5,572 bases of DNA from Clostridiaceae bacterium UBA5444 (GTDB taxonomy: Bacteria; Bacillota; Clostridia; Clostridiales; Oxobacteraceae). The stretch is taken from assembly GCA_002426575.1 (NCBI GenBank), contig DIRE01000006.1:1-5572 (forward strand), in the 5' to 3' direction. Below are positions 1 through 5,572 of the stretch, in pieces. The stretch's first letter is position 1, and each line of letters opens with the position of its first letter. Below the pieces are notes generated by a model. The model worked only from the letters and a program-made list of their open reading frames with translations, was not told the DNA's origin and did no database searches. A program made the translations under genes and the position numbers.

Positions 1-908
1 ACAGATACAAGCATAATATTCATAACCCCAACTCCGCCTACTAATAGTGATATAGCAGCAATTGCCAGTATTATTATAGTAAACTTATCAATTATAGCAT
101 TTACTTTATCTAACTGTTTCATTAAATTCTGAGCTTTGTATTTCTCTTTATTTTTGTGAGTTTTCTCAAGCAATTTAACCACGTTGTCTGCTGCAAAGTC
201 TGCATTTGAATAATCATTTACCCCTATATCCATCTCACCTATCATAAAATCATATGGAAACATCCTCCTTTGGAAGCCTATAGGAACGTATGCGAGTATG
301 GGCACGTTATCTTCTCCTGCAAAACCTGCTATAAACTCATTTGGATTTTTTACAACCCCTATAACTATTGCTGTTGTAGATGTTAGTTTTCCTCCAACTT
401 TGATGGTTTTGCCTATGCAATCTAGACTTCCAAATAGCTTGTTGGAAGTTTTATCATCTATTACTATGACATTTTTACCTATAAGAACATCTTTGGCGCT
501 AACAAATCTTCCATATAGTATGTCAATATTATATACCTGAGGGTAATCATTGGTAATGCCCATAATAAGCGCTTCCTGGTTTGATCTTTTGCTTTTTATT
601 TTTCCCCATCTGCCGACTAGGGGAGTTATTGCCTTTACATCTGGTATGGTCTCTTTTATATTTTTTATATCATCTAAAGTAAAATAATCTGATGCTTTAA
701 TATCTTTATCTGCCATGGTTATTTGAATTATATTAGCCCCTATCATATCAAACTGGCCTAATATAAAGGTCTTGCCTCCTGCTCCTAAAGCTGCTATAAC
801 AATAACTGAAGCAACACCTATAATTATTCCGAGCATAGTTAAAAAAGACCTTAGTTTATTAGAAACTATATTGTTTATAGCAAAATAAATACATTCCATC
901 AGATTCAT
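1..908 (-). CDS. MacB/FtsX-type ABC transporter permease, N-terminal part (cut by window edge)
   Basis: This is the membrane subunit of an ABC transporter of the MacB type, which couples ATP hydrolysis by a separate ATPase to export or to mechanical work on extracellular substrates. About 302 residues are visible. Residues 17-45 form the first membrane helix with the family hallmark NKLRSFLTMLGIIIGVASVI. Residues ~46-270 form the extracytoplasmic MacB core domain. Residues ~275-302 start helix 2, with SLLVGGVGVMNIMLVSV, again a family hallmark. The two remaining helices and the C-terminus lie beyond position 1. There is no N-terminal ATP-binding domain, so it is a stand-alone permease. The ATG at 908 is supported by GAGG 8 nt upstream; a second ATG three codons later is less well placed. 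The MFS gene upstream ends in a terminator, so this gene probably starts its own unit, and its ATPase should lie past the left edge. The family is clear; the substrate is unknown. Confidence 0.93.
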   Translation of the reverse strand, partial: MNLMECIYFAINNIVSNKLRSFLTMLGIIIGVASVIVIAALGAGGKTFILGQFDMIGANIIQITMADKDIKASDYFTLDDIKNIKETIPDVKAITPLVGRWGKIKSKRSNQEALIMGITNDYPQVYNIDILYGRFVSAKDVLIGKNVIVIDDKTSNKLFGSLDCIGKTIKVGGKLTSTTAIVIGVVKNPNEFIAGFAGEDNVPILAYVPIGFQRRMFPYDFMIGEMDIGVNDYSNADFAADNVVKLLEKTHKNKEKYKAQNLMKQLDKVNAIIDKFTIIILAIAAISLLVGGVGVMNIMLVS

Positions 909-916
909 ATATAATT

Positions 917-920
917 CCTC
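917..920 (-). promoter_or_regulatory. Ribosome binding site of the ABC permease
   Basis: On the minus strand GAGG lies 8 nt before the ATG at 908. It supports that start over the in-frame ATG at 899, which is too far from it. Confidence 0.6.
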
Positions 921-931
921 AAATTTAAAAT

Positions 932-937
932 ATTATA
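932..937 (-). promoter_or_regulatory. Possible -10 box upstream of the ABC permease
   Basis: A perfect TATAAT reads on the minus strand 24 nt before the permease start, downstream of the MFS terminator. No good -35 hexamer sits 16-18 nt upstream, and the surrounding sequence is so AT-rich that a chance match is likely. A promoter somewhere in 921-966 is expected from the layout, but its exact position is uncertain. Confidence 0.25.
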
Positions 938-966
938 TTAATATCAATATACATTTAGTTATTCCC

Positions 967-1017
967 AAAAATAAAAGTCTTATCAACTAAATATAAAATT
1001 TAATTGATAAGACTTTT
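967..1017 (-). terminator. Intrinsic terminator of the MFS transporter gene
   Basis: A perfect 14-bp inverted repeat (AAAAGTCTTATCAA at 973-986 and its complement at 1004-1017) encloses a 17-nt loop. On the minus strand it is followed by ATTTTT after the TTTT that closes the stem. The upstream arm abuts the TAA stop of the MFS gene (1018-1020). Because the arms are flanked by A and T runs, it could also stop plus-strand transcription, although no plus-strand gene ends here. Confidence 0.88.
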
Positions 1018-2292
1018 TTATATATTTTCTCTTACGTTAAGCTTAAATATAAAAAGCAAAATACCAATAGTCATAAAGACTACAGATAATATAGTTAGAA
1101 AAGCAAAATTTGTGGCATCAAGTATTAATCCTGCAATTAATGAATTAAATGAAAAAAATGGTCCTAACAAAGTATTCCTTAACCCTATATAGTTTGGAAG
1201 TTCTTCCTCACTTGGTGATAAGTCTATTAAGAGTTTGTTTTCATTTGAGTTTTTGTAACTTTGAGCAAGTCCCATGCACGCAACTGCTAAATAAAGAATA
1301 TATACATTAGGCATCCATAATGTTAATAGTATAGCTGGTATAAATAGCAATACAGAAATGTCACCAGCTATTTTGATTCCCTTTCTTTTTACTACAATAC
1401 CCCATAGTATATAACCCACGGTTTGCATTATCAGCAATATGGTAGATACAAAAACCGCTTCCTGAGTTGTAATTGCGAGCTTGTCCTTTGCGTATATAAT
1501 CTGAAATACAAGTGACATCTTTCCAAGTCCACCTGTGAGTGCATTGCTTGCAAGGTATATTGAAAAATTCTTATCTTTTTTTAGTATACCTATTGTATCC
1601 TTAAAGTATGTATTATTATCCAATTTAGCAGTCTTTTTGATTATATTTTTAGGCTCTAATAACTTGGTATAGAGAAACCATGAAACCATTGATATGGCAA
1701 ACATTACTATAAACAATATTCCATAGTTGTCAGGAAATGTGCTCAAAGATAGTATTGCGCCTGATATAATGGCTCCTGTAAACTCTAGTATGCCACATAG
1801 AGAAGATCTCCATGATAGAAAGTCTGAAAATCTATTTGCAGGCACTATCCTCGATGTCAAAACCAACCATACATCTGAATTAAAACCACTTACAATTCCA
1901 AGGAAACTTAGTAAAATATAAAACAATACAAGGTATAGTGTAGGATTGCTTTTACCAAGCAAAAATGTAAGTATGCCTAAAATAAGCCATACACTTCTCA
2001 TCAAGATACCTAGTGTTAAAGATAAAGGTTTATAGTAGTCAAGTTTCTGAAGTTTTTTAGCCAAAAATATCTGGGGCGTATAAAACATCAGATTATAAAG
2101 CGTGGTAAGTAATCCTATTATAACCTTCGAATCTGTAAAGTTTCCCACATAGTAAACTATGGTAGTCCCTATAGGAGCCATACCCATAGCAAATGAAAAT
2201 ATAGCACCATCAGCAAAGCTTAGGACTGTATTTCTCTTTAAGTTCTGTTGTATTTCATGCTCATAGCTTGCCCTTGCATCTTTTTTCTCCAT
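1018..2292 (-). CDS. Major facilitator superfamily (MFS) transporter, 12 helices, substrate unknown
   Basis: This is a 424-residue secondary transporter of the cytoplasmic membrane. Twelve hydrophobic segments can be read, roughly at residues 22-49, 57-78, 90-112, 118-137, then two more before a charged central loop (EPKNIIKKTAKLDNNTYF) and six after it, the last ending near the C-terminus (ILLFIF). The N-terminal MEKKDARASYEHEIQQNLKR leads into helix 1. The NLMFYTPQIF stretch in helix 2 and YIGLRNTLLGP before helix 11 look like a clostridial MFS subgroup. The canonical motif A after helix 2 (GxxxDRxGRR) is degenerate, reading LAKKLQKLDYYKP. The frame is open up to an ATG at 2340, adding 16 residues (MLVCLIQN...), but that ATG has no Shine-Dalgarno site and the extension looks non-native, whereas the ATG at 2292 has AGGG-rich sequence upstream. 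The gene lies 121 bp after the mutarotase-like gene and ends on its own terminator. A sugar substrate is only a guess from that neighbour; drug efflux is equally possible. Confidence 0.88.
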   Translation of the reverse strand: MEKKDARASYEHEIQQNLKRNTVLSFADGAIFSFAMGMAPIGTTIVYYVGNFTDSKVIIGLLTTLYNLMFYTPQIFLAKKLQKLDYYKPLSLTLGILMRSVWLILGILTFLLGKSNPTLYLVLFYILLSFLGIVSGFNSDVWLVLTSRIVPANRFSDFLSWRSSLCGILEFTGAIISGAILSLSTFPDNYGILFIVMFAISMVSWFLYTKLLEPKNIIKKTAKLDNNTYFKDTIGILKKDKNFSIYLASNALTGGLGKMSLVFQIIYAKDKLAITTQEAVFVSTILLIMQTVGYILWGIVVKRKGIKIAGDISVLLFIPAILLTLWMPNVYILYLAVACMGLAQSYKNSNENKLLIDLSPSEEELPNYIGLRNTLLGPFFSFNSLIAGLILDATNFAFLTILSVVFMTIGILLFIFKLNVRENI

Positions 2293-2296
2293 AGCA

Positions 2297-2308
2297 ACCC
2301 TGCACCCT
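2297..2308 (-). promoter_or_regulatory. Weak ribosome binding site that sets the MFS start
   Basis: The minus strand reads AGGGTGCAGGGT ahead of the ATG at 2292. Either AGGGTG (10 nt spacing) or AGGGT (4 nt spacing) could pair with 16S rRNA, though neither is a strong match. The alternative ATG at 2340 is preceded by TGTGTTAATGT, with no purine-rich site at all, so 2292 is preferred. Confidence 0.45.
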
Positions 2309-2360
2309 ATTTTTAAATTTTGTATTAAACACACTAACATACATTAACACATATAAAATT

Positions 2361-2375
2361 AAGCTGCAACAGCTT
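2361..2375 (-). terminator. Small hairpin after the mutarotase-like gene, weak terminator candidate
   Basis: AAGCTG-TTG-CAGCTT on the minus strand is a perfect 6-bp stem with a 3-nt loop, 39 nt past the stop of the mutarotase-like gene. It is followed by AATTTTA rather than a clean T run, so it may terminate only partly, or not at all, and allow read-through into the MFS gene. No clear promoter was found between it and the MFS start. Confidence 0.3.
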
Positions 2376-2413
2376 TTAACCAAATATATTTACTATAGCA
2401 AATCCGCTTTTTA

Positions 2414-3319
2414 TTAATCAATATATTTTCTTACAATCTCATCTATTTGCTCTTCATTGCTGCAAGGTTCATTTATATTTTCAAATAACTGCCATTCCTC
2501 AACATGGTCTATATGATCATCAGGGTTAAGCTTTTTCATTGGAGATAAAGACTCCATTTCAGTCATATAGTCTGTTGTATATGTCTCATAGGATACTCCA
2601 AAGTCAGGATATTTGCCATCAATATAATGAGTAAACCTTTTTACAAATAGATTACCACTATTTAGATAGGCAGCCCAGCCATCTTCATTAGATATACCAA
2701 CCTTAAAAGGCTCTGGCATATTTGGATTCTGATTTAATGTAATGTATCTATCGCCCCAATAAACCCTTTTATCATTCATATGGGCATAAGGCCAAAGTGT
2801 AATAACTCTATTTGCTAAAAGGCCTGTATCTCTTTTAGGTTGGGGGATAAACTCTTTTCCTTCTGGTGCCATAACCGTAAGAGACCATGCCGAAAGTTCA
2901 ATTGGCCATGCATTTTTGTTTGTTAATCTGTGAGATATTTTAACCTTACTATTTAATGGATCTAATGTTATTTCCATATCCTTTTTTATCTGTACCCAAG
3001 ACTCCACATCCTGACTAACCCTTATACCATACTCAACCTTTTCCCAATTAACAGGGCCATCATCAGGTACATAGGATCTTGGATCTGATTCAGGGCTATG
3101 CCACAACCTATGTCCCCCAAGTATTTTCCAGCCTCCTAGAGATACTTCCTTTGTTAAACTTGGATTCTCACATAATACATTTTCTTTCCCTAAAAAACCA
3201 TACCTTATAATCCTAGGCCCCATATCTACTGTAACTAATAAATCTACTACACCATTTGATATCTGTACACACTTTCCATACTCCTTGTAACTTACCTCTT
3301 TAACTTCTACCTCACCCAT
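2414..3319 (-). CDS. Galactose-mutarotase-fold (DUF4380-like) carbohydrate-binding protein
   Basis: This 301-residue soluble protein has no signal peptide or membrane segment, so it is probably cytoplasmic. It resembles the aldose-1-epimerase/galactose-mutarotase beta-sandwich superfamily, in particular the uncharacterised DUF4380-type proteins. The N-terminal strands (NGVVDLLVTVDMGPRIIRYGF, residues 22-42) match the usual opening of the fold. GGHRLWHSPE (68-77) is a likely ligand-site motif with two His residues and a Glu. HRLTNKNAWPIELSAW (130-145) corresponds to the 'H-x-LTN' strand. YETYTTDYMTEMESLSP (244-260) and HVEEWQLF (272-279) match the C-terminal signature in which a glutamate often acts in catalysis. 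The family assignment is from recognition of these motifs, without a search. The reaction and sugar are unknown. The ATG at 3319 has a strong AAGGAGG 9 nt upstream. It sits between cca and an MFS gene, and the latter may be its functional partner. Confidence 0.8.
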   Translation of the reverse strand: MGEVEVKEVSYKEYGKCVQISNGVVDLLVTVDMGPRIIRYGFLGKENVLCENPSLTKEVSLGGWKILGGHRLWHSPESDPRSYVPDDGPVNWEKVEYGIRVSQDVESWVQIKKDMEITLDPLNSKVKISHRLTNKNAWPIELSAWSLTVMAPEGKEFIPQPKRDTGLLANRVITLWPYAHMNDKRVYWGDRYITLNQNPNMPEPFKVGISNEDGWAAYLNSGNLFVKRFTHYIDGKYPDFGVSYETYTTDYMTEMESLSPMKKLNPDDHIDHVEEWQLFENINEPCSNEEQIDEIVRKYID

Positions 3320-3328
3320 TCTTCCGTG

Positions 3329-3335
3329 CCTCCTT
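3329..3335 (-). promoter_or_regulatory. Strong ribosome binding site of the mutarotase-like gene
   Basis: AAGGAGG on the minus strand, 9 nt before the ATG at 3319, is a near-perfect Shine-Dalgarno match and fixes the start. Confidence 0.85.
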
Positions 3336-3345
3336 AAATAAAGTA

Positions 3346-3374
3346 AATATATTTATATAATACAACTTTAACAA
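3346..3374 (-). promoter_or_regulatory. Candidate sigma-A promoter of the mutarotase-like gene
   Basis: On the minus strand TTGTTA (3369-3374) and TATATT (3346-3351) are separated by 17 nt, matching 4 of 6 and 5 of 6 consensus bases. Transcription would begin near 3339, giving a leader of only ~20 nt that just includes the ribosome binding site. A lone TATAAT further upstream (3388-3393) lacks a -35 partner. AT-richness makes chance matches common. Confidence 0.4.
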
Positions 3375-3435
3375 CCATTGTAATTACATTATAACTAACT
3401 TTATATCTAATCTCTATGTAAACGGCGGTTAAGTT

Positions 3436-3471
3436 ATATAAAGAGCATATGAATCTTAAAATACCCCTCTT
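3436..3471 (-). terminator. Weak terminator candidate downstream of cca
   Basis: On the minus strand AAGAG (3467-3471) can pair with CTCTT (3441-3445), with a further GTAT/ATAT pairing inside across small bulges, followed by TATATAA. The stem is short and imperfect and the T run is poor. It is the only hairpin I found in the 178-bp gap between cca and the mutarotase-like gene, which otherwise holds only the candidate promoter and ribosome binding site. Confidence 0.22.
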
Positions 3472-3497
3472 ATCATCTTCAATTCTAAGTTTACTTT

Positions 3498-4736
3498 TTA
3501 CTTCTTACCTATTTTACCCTGTGCCACTGATATAAGCCTTTCCCTCTTATTAAGCTCAGGATCCACTATAACCATACTTAAAAGCTCATCTAGCATATCT
3601 CCTACATATTTTCCCTTTAATCCAAGCCCTACAATATCCTCCCCAGATACGGCAAGATCTTTGATTCCAATACATTCGTTTCTATTTATTACATCTTCTG
3701 CAGCTTTTTTTACTTTTTCTATTCTATTTATTCCATTATCTATACATGGGCTTTCAGATGCCATTATAAATGCAATCTTTAAATTAAGTATATCTAGGAA
3801 TACTTCCAATCCCATTTTACTAAGGTTTTGCCTAATATATACTGTATCTTCTTTAATATCAAGCCCGCTATACTTAATAATCTCTACTGTTTTGTTTGTG
3901 GTATTGTTGTCATATTTTAATCTTTTTAAAATGCTTCTAGCTTCATATTGGTTCATGTCGCAGATTATAAATAATGCTGCAATTCTAAGATAAAGCTTAT
4001 TTTCTATAAATTCTAGTACCTTTAGTGATTTAGGTTCTAGAGGGTTAAACTTAGGTTCTATATAATCCATAAGCATGGTCTGTATTAATAAATATATTTT
4101 TTCAGTATTATGGGATAAAATTATGCGGTTTAATTCAAAAGTAACCCTTTCCATGCTTACCTTACTCAGCCTTTCTTTATTTTTAATTATGGCAGCCATT
4201 GTATCATCCTCTATATTAAACCCAAGCTCTGCTGAAAACCTAATAGCTCTCATCATTCTTAGTGCATCCTCTTTAAATCTTTCGTCAGGCTCCCCTACAC
4301 ATCTTATTATCTTATTATCTAAATCCCTGCGCCCATTATAAATATCTATTAAACCATTTTTATCATTATATGCAATAGCGTTTATTGTAAAATCCCGTCT
4401 TGAAAGGTCTTTTTCTATAGATGATTCAAATTTAACCTCATCAGGTCTTCTCCCATCTGTGTATTTCATATCAGTCCTATAAGTTGTAACCTCAAAACTT
4501 TCTCCATCCATAACAACTGTTACAGTGCCATGTTTTAATCCTGTAGGTATTGTCCTATGATGCCCAAAGATTTCAATAACATCATTAGGCAGTGCATTAG
4601 TTGCAATATCATAATCCTTAGGATTTCTGCCAAGCAAACTATCTCTCACGCATCCGCCAACCATATATGCTTCATATCCATTTTCCTCTAACTTGCTCAT
4701 TATAGATTTTACCTTTTGAGGAATGTATATTTTCAT
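3498..4736 (-). CDS. cca: CCA-adding tRNA nucleotidyltransferase
   Basis: This 412-residue cytoplasmic enzyme adds or repairs the 3'-terminal CCA of tRNAs using CTP and ATP without a nucleic-acid template. All class II motifs are visible. MVGGCVRDSLLG (25-36) is the nucleotide-binding GG/RD loop. DYD (41-43) supplies the metal-binding aspartates. RRDFTINA (113-120) is motif B. EDALRMMRAIRF (156-167) contains the EDxxR set that reads CTP and ATP bases. ERVTFELNRI follows as the next helical motif. The C-terminal tail (DLAVSGEDIVGLGLKGKYVG... to ~405) is the usual closing helical domain. No HD phosphohydrolase motif is present: the body region reads LRIAALFIICDMNQYEARSILKRL without the paired His-Asp, as in the HD-less Bacillus-type enzymes. 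Having all motifs in one chain argues for full CCA addition rather than a split CC- or A-adding enzyme. The ATG at 4736 has AAAGAGG 9 nt upstream. The asnA terminator separates it from asnA. Confidence 0.97.
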   Translation of the reverse strand: MKIYIPQKVKSIMSKLEENGYEAYMVGGCVRDSLLGRNPKDYDIATNALPNDVIEIFGHHRTIPTGLKHGTVTVVMDGESFEVTTYRTDMKYTDGRRPDEVKFESSIEKDLSRRDFTINAIAYNDKNGLIDIYNGRRDLDNKIIRCVGEPDERFKEDALRMMRAIRFSAELGFNIEDDTMAAIIKNKERLSKVSMERVTFELNRIILSHNTEKIYLLIQTMLMDYIEPKFNPLEPKSLKVLEFIENKLYLRIAALFIICDMNQYEARSILKRLKYDNNTTNKTVEIIKYSGLDIKEDTVYIRQNLSKMGLEVFLDILNLKIAFIMASESPCIDNGINRIEKVKKAAEDVINRNECIGIKDLAVSGEDIVGLGLKGKYVGDMLDELLSMVIVDPELNKRERLISVAQGKIGKK

Positions 4737-4745
4737 ATTTAAAAA

Positions 4746-4752
4746 CCTCTTT
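4746..4752 (-). promoter_or_regulatory. Ribosome binding site of cca
   Basis: AAAGAGG on the minus strand with 9 nt to the ATG at 4736. It is a good, conventional site that confirms the cca start. Confidence 0.75.
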
Positions 4753-4773
4753 CACTTTTATATCTCATTATTT

Positions 4774-4802
4774 ATTATGTATAGTTTAAACTATTTAATC
4801 AA
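4774..4802 (-). promoter_or_regulatory. Candidate sigma-A promoter of cca
   Basis: On the minus strand TTGATT (4797-4802) and CATAAT (4774-4779) are separated by exactly 17 nt, matching 4 of 6 and 5 of 6 consensus bases. Transcription would begin near 4767, giving a ~30-nt leader. The -35 box overlaps the last two bases of the asnA terminator T run, so the two signals are packed end to end. It fits the need for a new promoter after that terminator. Confidence 0.5.
4781..4794. promoter_or_regulatory. Perfect 14-bp palindrome within the cca promoter spacer (operator-like)
   Basis: ATAGTTTAAACTAT is its own reverse complement over all 14 bases and lies wholly between the candidate -35 and -10 boxes. 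A dimeric repressor bound here would block RNA polymerase. I cannot assign it to a known regulator, and in AT-rich DNA a chance palindrome remains possible. Confidence 0.4.
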
Positions 4803-4855
4803 AAATAAAAAGGAGCACCCAAAATGTAATATCCCCGTTAGCATTTTAGGCACTC
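4801..4855 (-). terminator. Intrinsic terminator of asnA
   Basis: In minus-strand RNA, GAGUGCCUAAAAUG (4842-4855) pairs with CAUUUUGGGUGCUC (4813-4826) over 14 bp, including three G-U wobbles, around a 15-nt loop. It is followed by CTTTTTATTTTT. In plus-strand RNA the three wobbles become A-C mismatches, so the hairpin is clearly oriented for minus-strand transcription. It begins 15 nt after the asnA stop. Confidence 0.88.
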
Positions 4856-4870
4856 TCTTTACCATTATTA

Positions 4871-5572
4871 TTAAAGCAAAAATATATTTGCCTTTTGACA
4901 TCTTTTTATCATAAGTTCAGGCCATATGCCTGATTGAACTTCTCCAATATGAGCCTTTCTTAAAAAGAACATACATATTCTAGACTGGCCTATTCCTCCG
5001 CCTACCGTGTACGGTAGTTTCCTTTTAAGCAATAGCTTGTGAAACTCTAATTTTTTTCTATCCTCGCAGCCTGATATTTTAAGTTGCCTTTCAAGTGCCT
5101 CTTCATCAACCCTTATCCCCATAGAAGAAAATTCAACTGCCCTATTAAGTACAGGATACCAGAATAGTATATCTCCATTTAAATTCCAATCATCATAGTC
5201 TGGAGCTCTTCCATCATGCCTTTCCCCGGATCTTAACTTCCCGCCAATCTGCATTAAAAACACTGCTGTCTTTTCCTTGCATATGGCATCTTCTCTTTCT
5301 TTTGGTGAAAGGTCTGGATATAGATCCTCAAGTTCTTGGGTTGTAATAAAGGTTATCTCTTTAGGGAGAATTCCTTCTATAAATGGGTAATCATCACAAA
5401 TATACTCTTCAGTGGCTTTAAACACCTTATATATACTACGTACAATACTCTTTAACTTATCTATATTCCTATCCTTTTTATCTATTACCTTCTCCCAATC
5501 CCATTGATCCACATATATGGAATGAAGATTATCAAGATCCTCATCTCTTCTAATTGCATTCATATCTGTATA
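4871..5572 (-). CDS. asnA: Aspartate-ammonia ligase (asparagine synthetase A), N-terminus missing at window edge
   Basis: AsnA makes asparagine from aspartate, ammonia and ATP (releasing AMP and pyrophosphate) in the cytoplasm. It has a class II aminoacyl-tRNA-synthetase-like catalytic fold. The frame is open to the right edge: the codons before the first visible ATG (5561-5563) read Tyr-Thr-Asp, matching the family's GLYTxM segment, so that Met is internal and not the start. About 92 residues are missing when compared with the E. coli protein (330 residues, recalled). In the 233-residue fragment, HSIYVDQWDWE (17-27), RHDGRAPDYDDW (118-129), NGDILFW, SSMGIRVD (149-156) and GGGIGQSR (191-198, class II motif 3-like) are strongly conserved, and HIGEVQSGIWP closes the protein. 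It appears intact up to its stop. It is followed by a strong terminator, so it is not in one operon with cca. Any leader control (for example an asparagine T-box) would lie outside the window. Confidence 0.97.
   Translation of the reverse strand, partial: YTDMNAIRRDEDLDNLHSIYVDQWDWEKVIDKKDRNIDKLKSIVRSIYKVFKATEEYICDDYPFIEGILPKEITFITTQELEDLYPDLSPKEREDAICKEKTAVFLMQIGGKLRSGERHDGRAPDYDDWNLNGDILFWYPVLNRAVEFSSMGIRVDEEALERQLKISGCEDRKKLEFHKLLLKRKLPYTVGGGIGQSRICMFFLRKAHIGEVQSGIWPELMIKRCQKANIFLL

Noticed and set aside
298..540. An 80-codon open frame on the plus strand within the permease region
   Set aside because: It lies wholly inside the well-supported minus-strand permease gene, has no recognisable domain, and is explained as the complement of that coding sequence.
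921..950. Palindromic ATATTAATAT and other short AT inverted repeats before the permease
   Set aside because: They are 10 bp or shorter and made only of A and T, so they are expected by chance in this intergenic composition.
3419..3432. GTAAACGGCGGTTAAG, a small GC-rich patch with AAC/GTT arms in the cca-mutarotase gap
   Set aside because: The stem is only 3 bp and nothing follows it that would suggest a terminator or binding site.
3661..4341. Plus-strand open frames of 110 and 88 codons (3661-3993 and 4075-4341) with hydrophobic translations
   Set aside because: Both lie inside cca, whose protein is conserved across the whole stretch. Their hydrophobic look is what the complement of AT-rich, charged-residue coding sequence produces.
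4801..4870. A riboswitch or T-box between asnA and cca
   Set aside because: The hairpin is followed directly by a T run and sits just after the asnA stop. No T-box core (such as the AGGGTGGNACCGCG antiterminator sequence) or other known aptamer sequence is present.
4723..4914. A 63-codon plus-strand open frame spanning the asnA-cca gap
   Set aside because: It starts inside cca, runs through the asnA terminator and into the end of asnA, and has no similarity to anything I recognise.
5561..5563. ATG in asnA as a true start, giving a 230-residue protein
   Set aside because: The upstream codons stay in frame and encode Tyr-Thr-Asp, matching the conserved internal segment of AsnA. The gene is cut by the window edge, not short.

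Overview
The window is AT-rich DNA from a low-GC Gram-positive bacterium, most likely a member of the Clostridia. The signs are heavy use of ATA, AGA and TTA codons, purine-rich Shine-Dalgarno sites (AAGGAGG, AAGAGG), hairpin-plus-T-run terminators, and proteins that read like clostridial versions of their families. I cannot name the genus from this sequence. All five genes lie on the minus strand, so transcription runs from high to low coordinates.

In transcription order: (1) asnA, ammonia-dependent asparagine synthetase, enters from the right edge without its first ~90 residues and ends at 4871. It is followed by a strong terminator (4801-4855). (2) cca, the tRNA CCA-adding enzyme (3498-4736), is complete and has a good candidate promoter whose spacer contains a perfect 14-bp palindrome. 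(3) A galactose-mutarotase-fold protein of unknown substrate (2414-3319, DUF4380-like) has a strong ribosome binding site. (4) A 12-helix MFS transporter (1018-2292, preferred start at 2292) ends directly on a perfect 14-bp terminator stem. (5) A MacB/FtsX-type ABC permease begins at 908 and runs off the left edge after ~302 residues.

The genes do not form one obvious pathway. asnA (asparagine synthesis) and cca (tRNA maturation) are housekeeping genes with a terminator between them. The mutarotase-like gene and the MFS gene are 121 bp apart with only a weak hairpin between, so they could be co-transcribed as a carbohydrate-binding protein plus transporter, but this is inference. The permease starts a new unit after the MFS terminator, and its ATPase partner is not in the window.

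No intergenic gap exceeds 180 bp. I see no tRNA, rRNA, CRISPR, insertion sequence or phage signature, and no convincing plus-strand gene. I found no undescribed system here. The most notable features are the operator-like palindrome in the cca promoter, the tight asnA terminator/cca promoter overlap, and the uncharacterised mutarotase-like gene beside the MFS gene.
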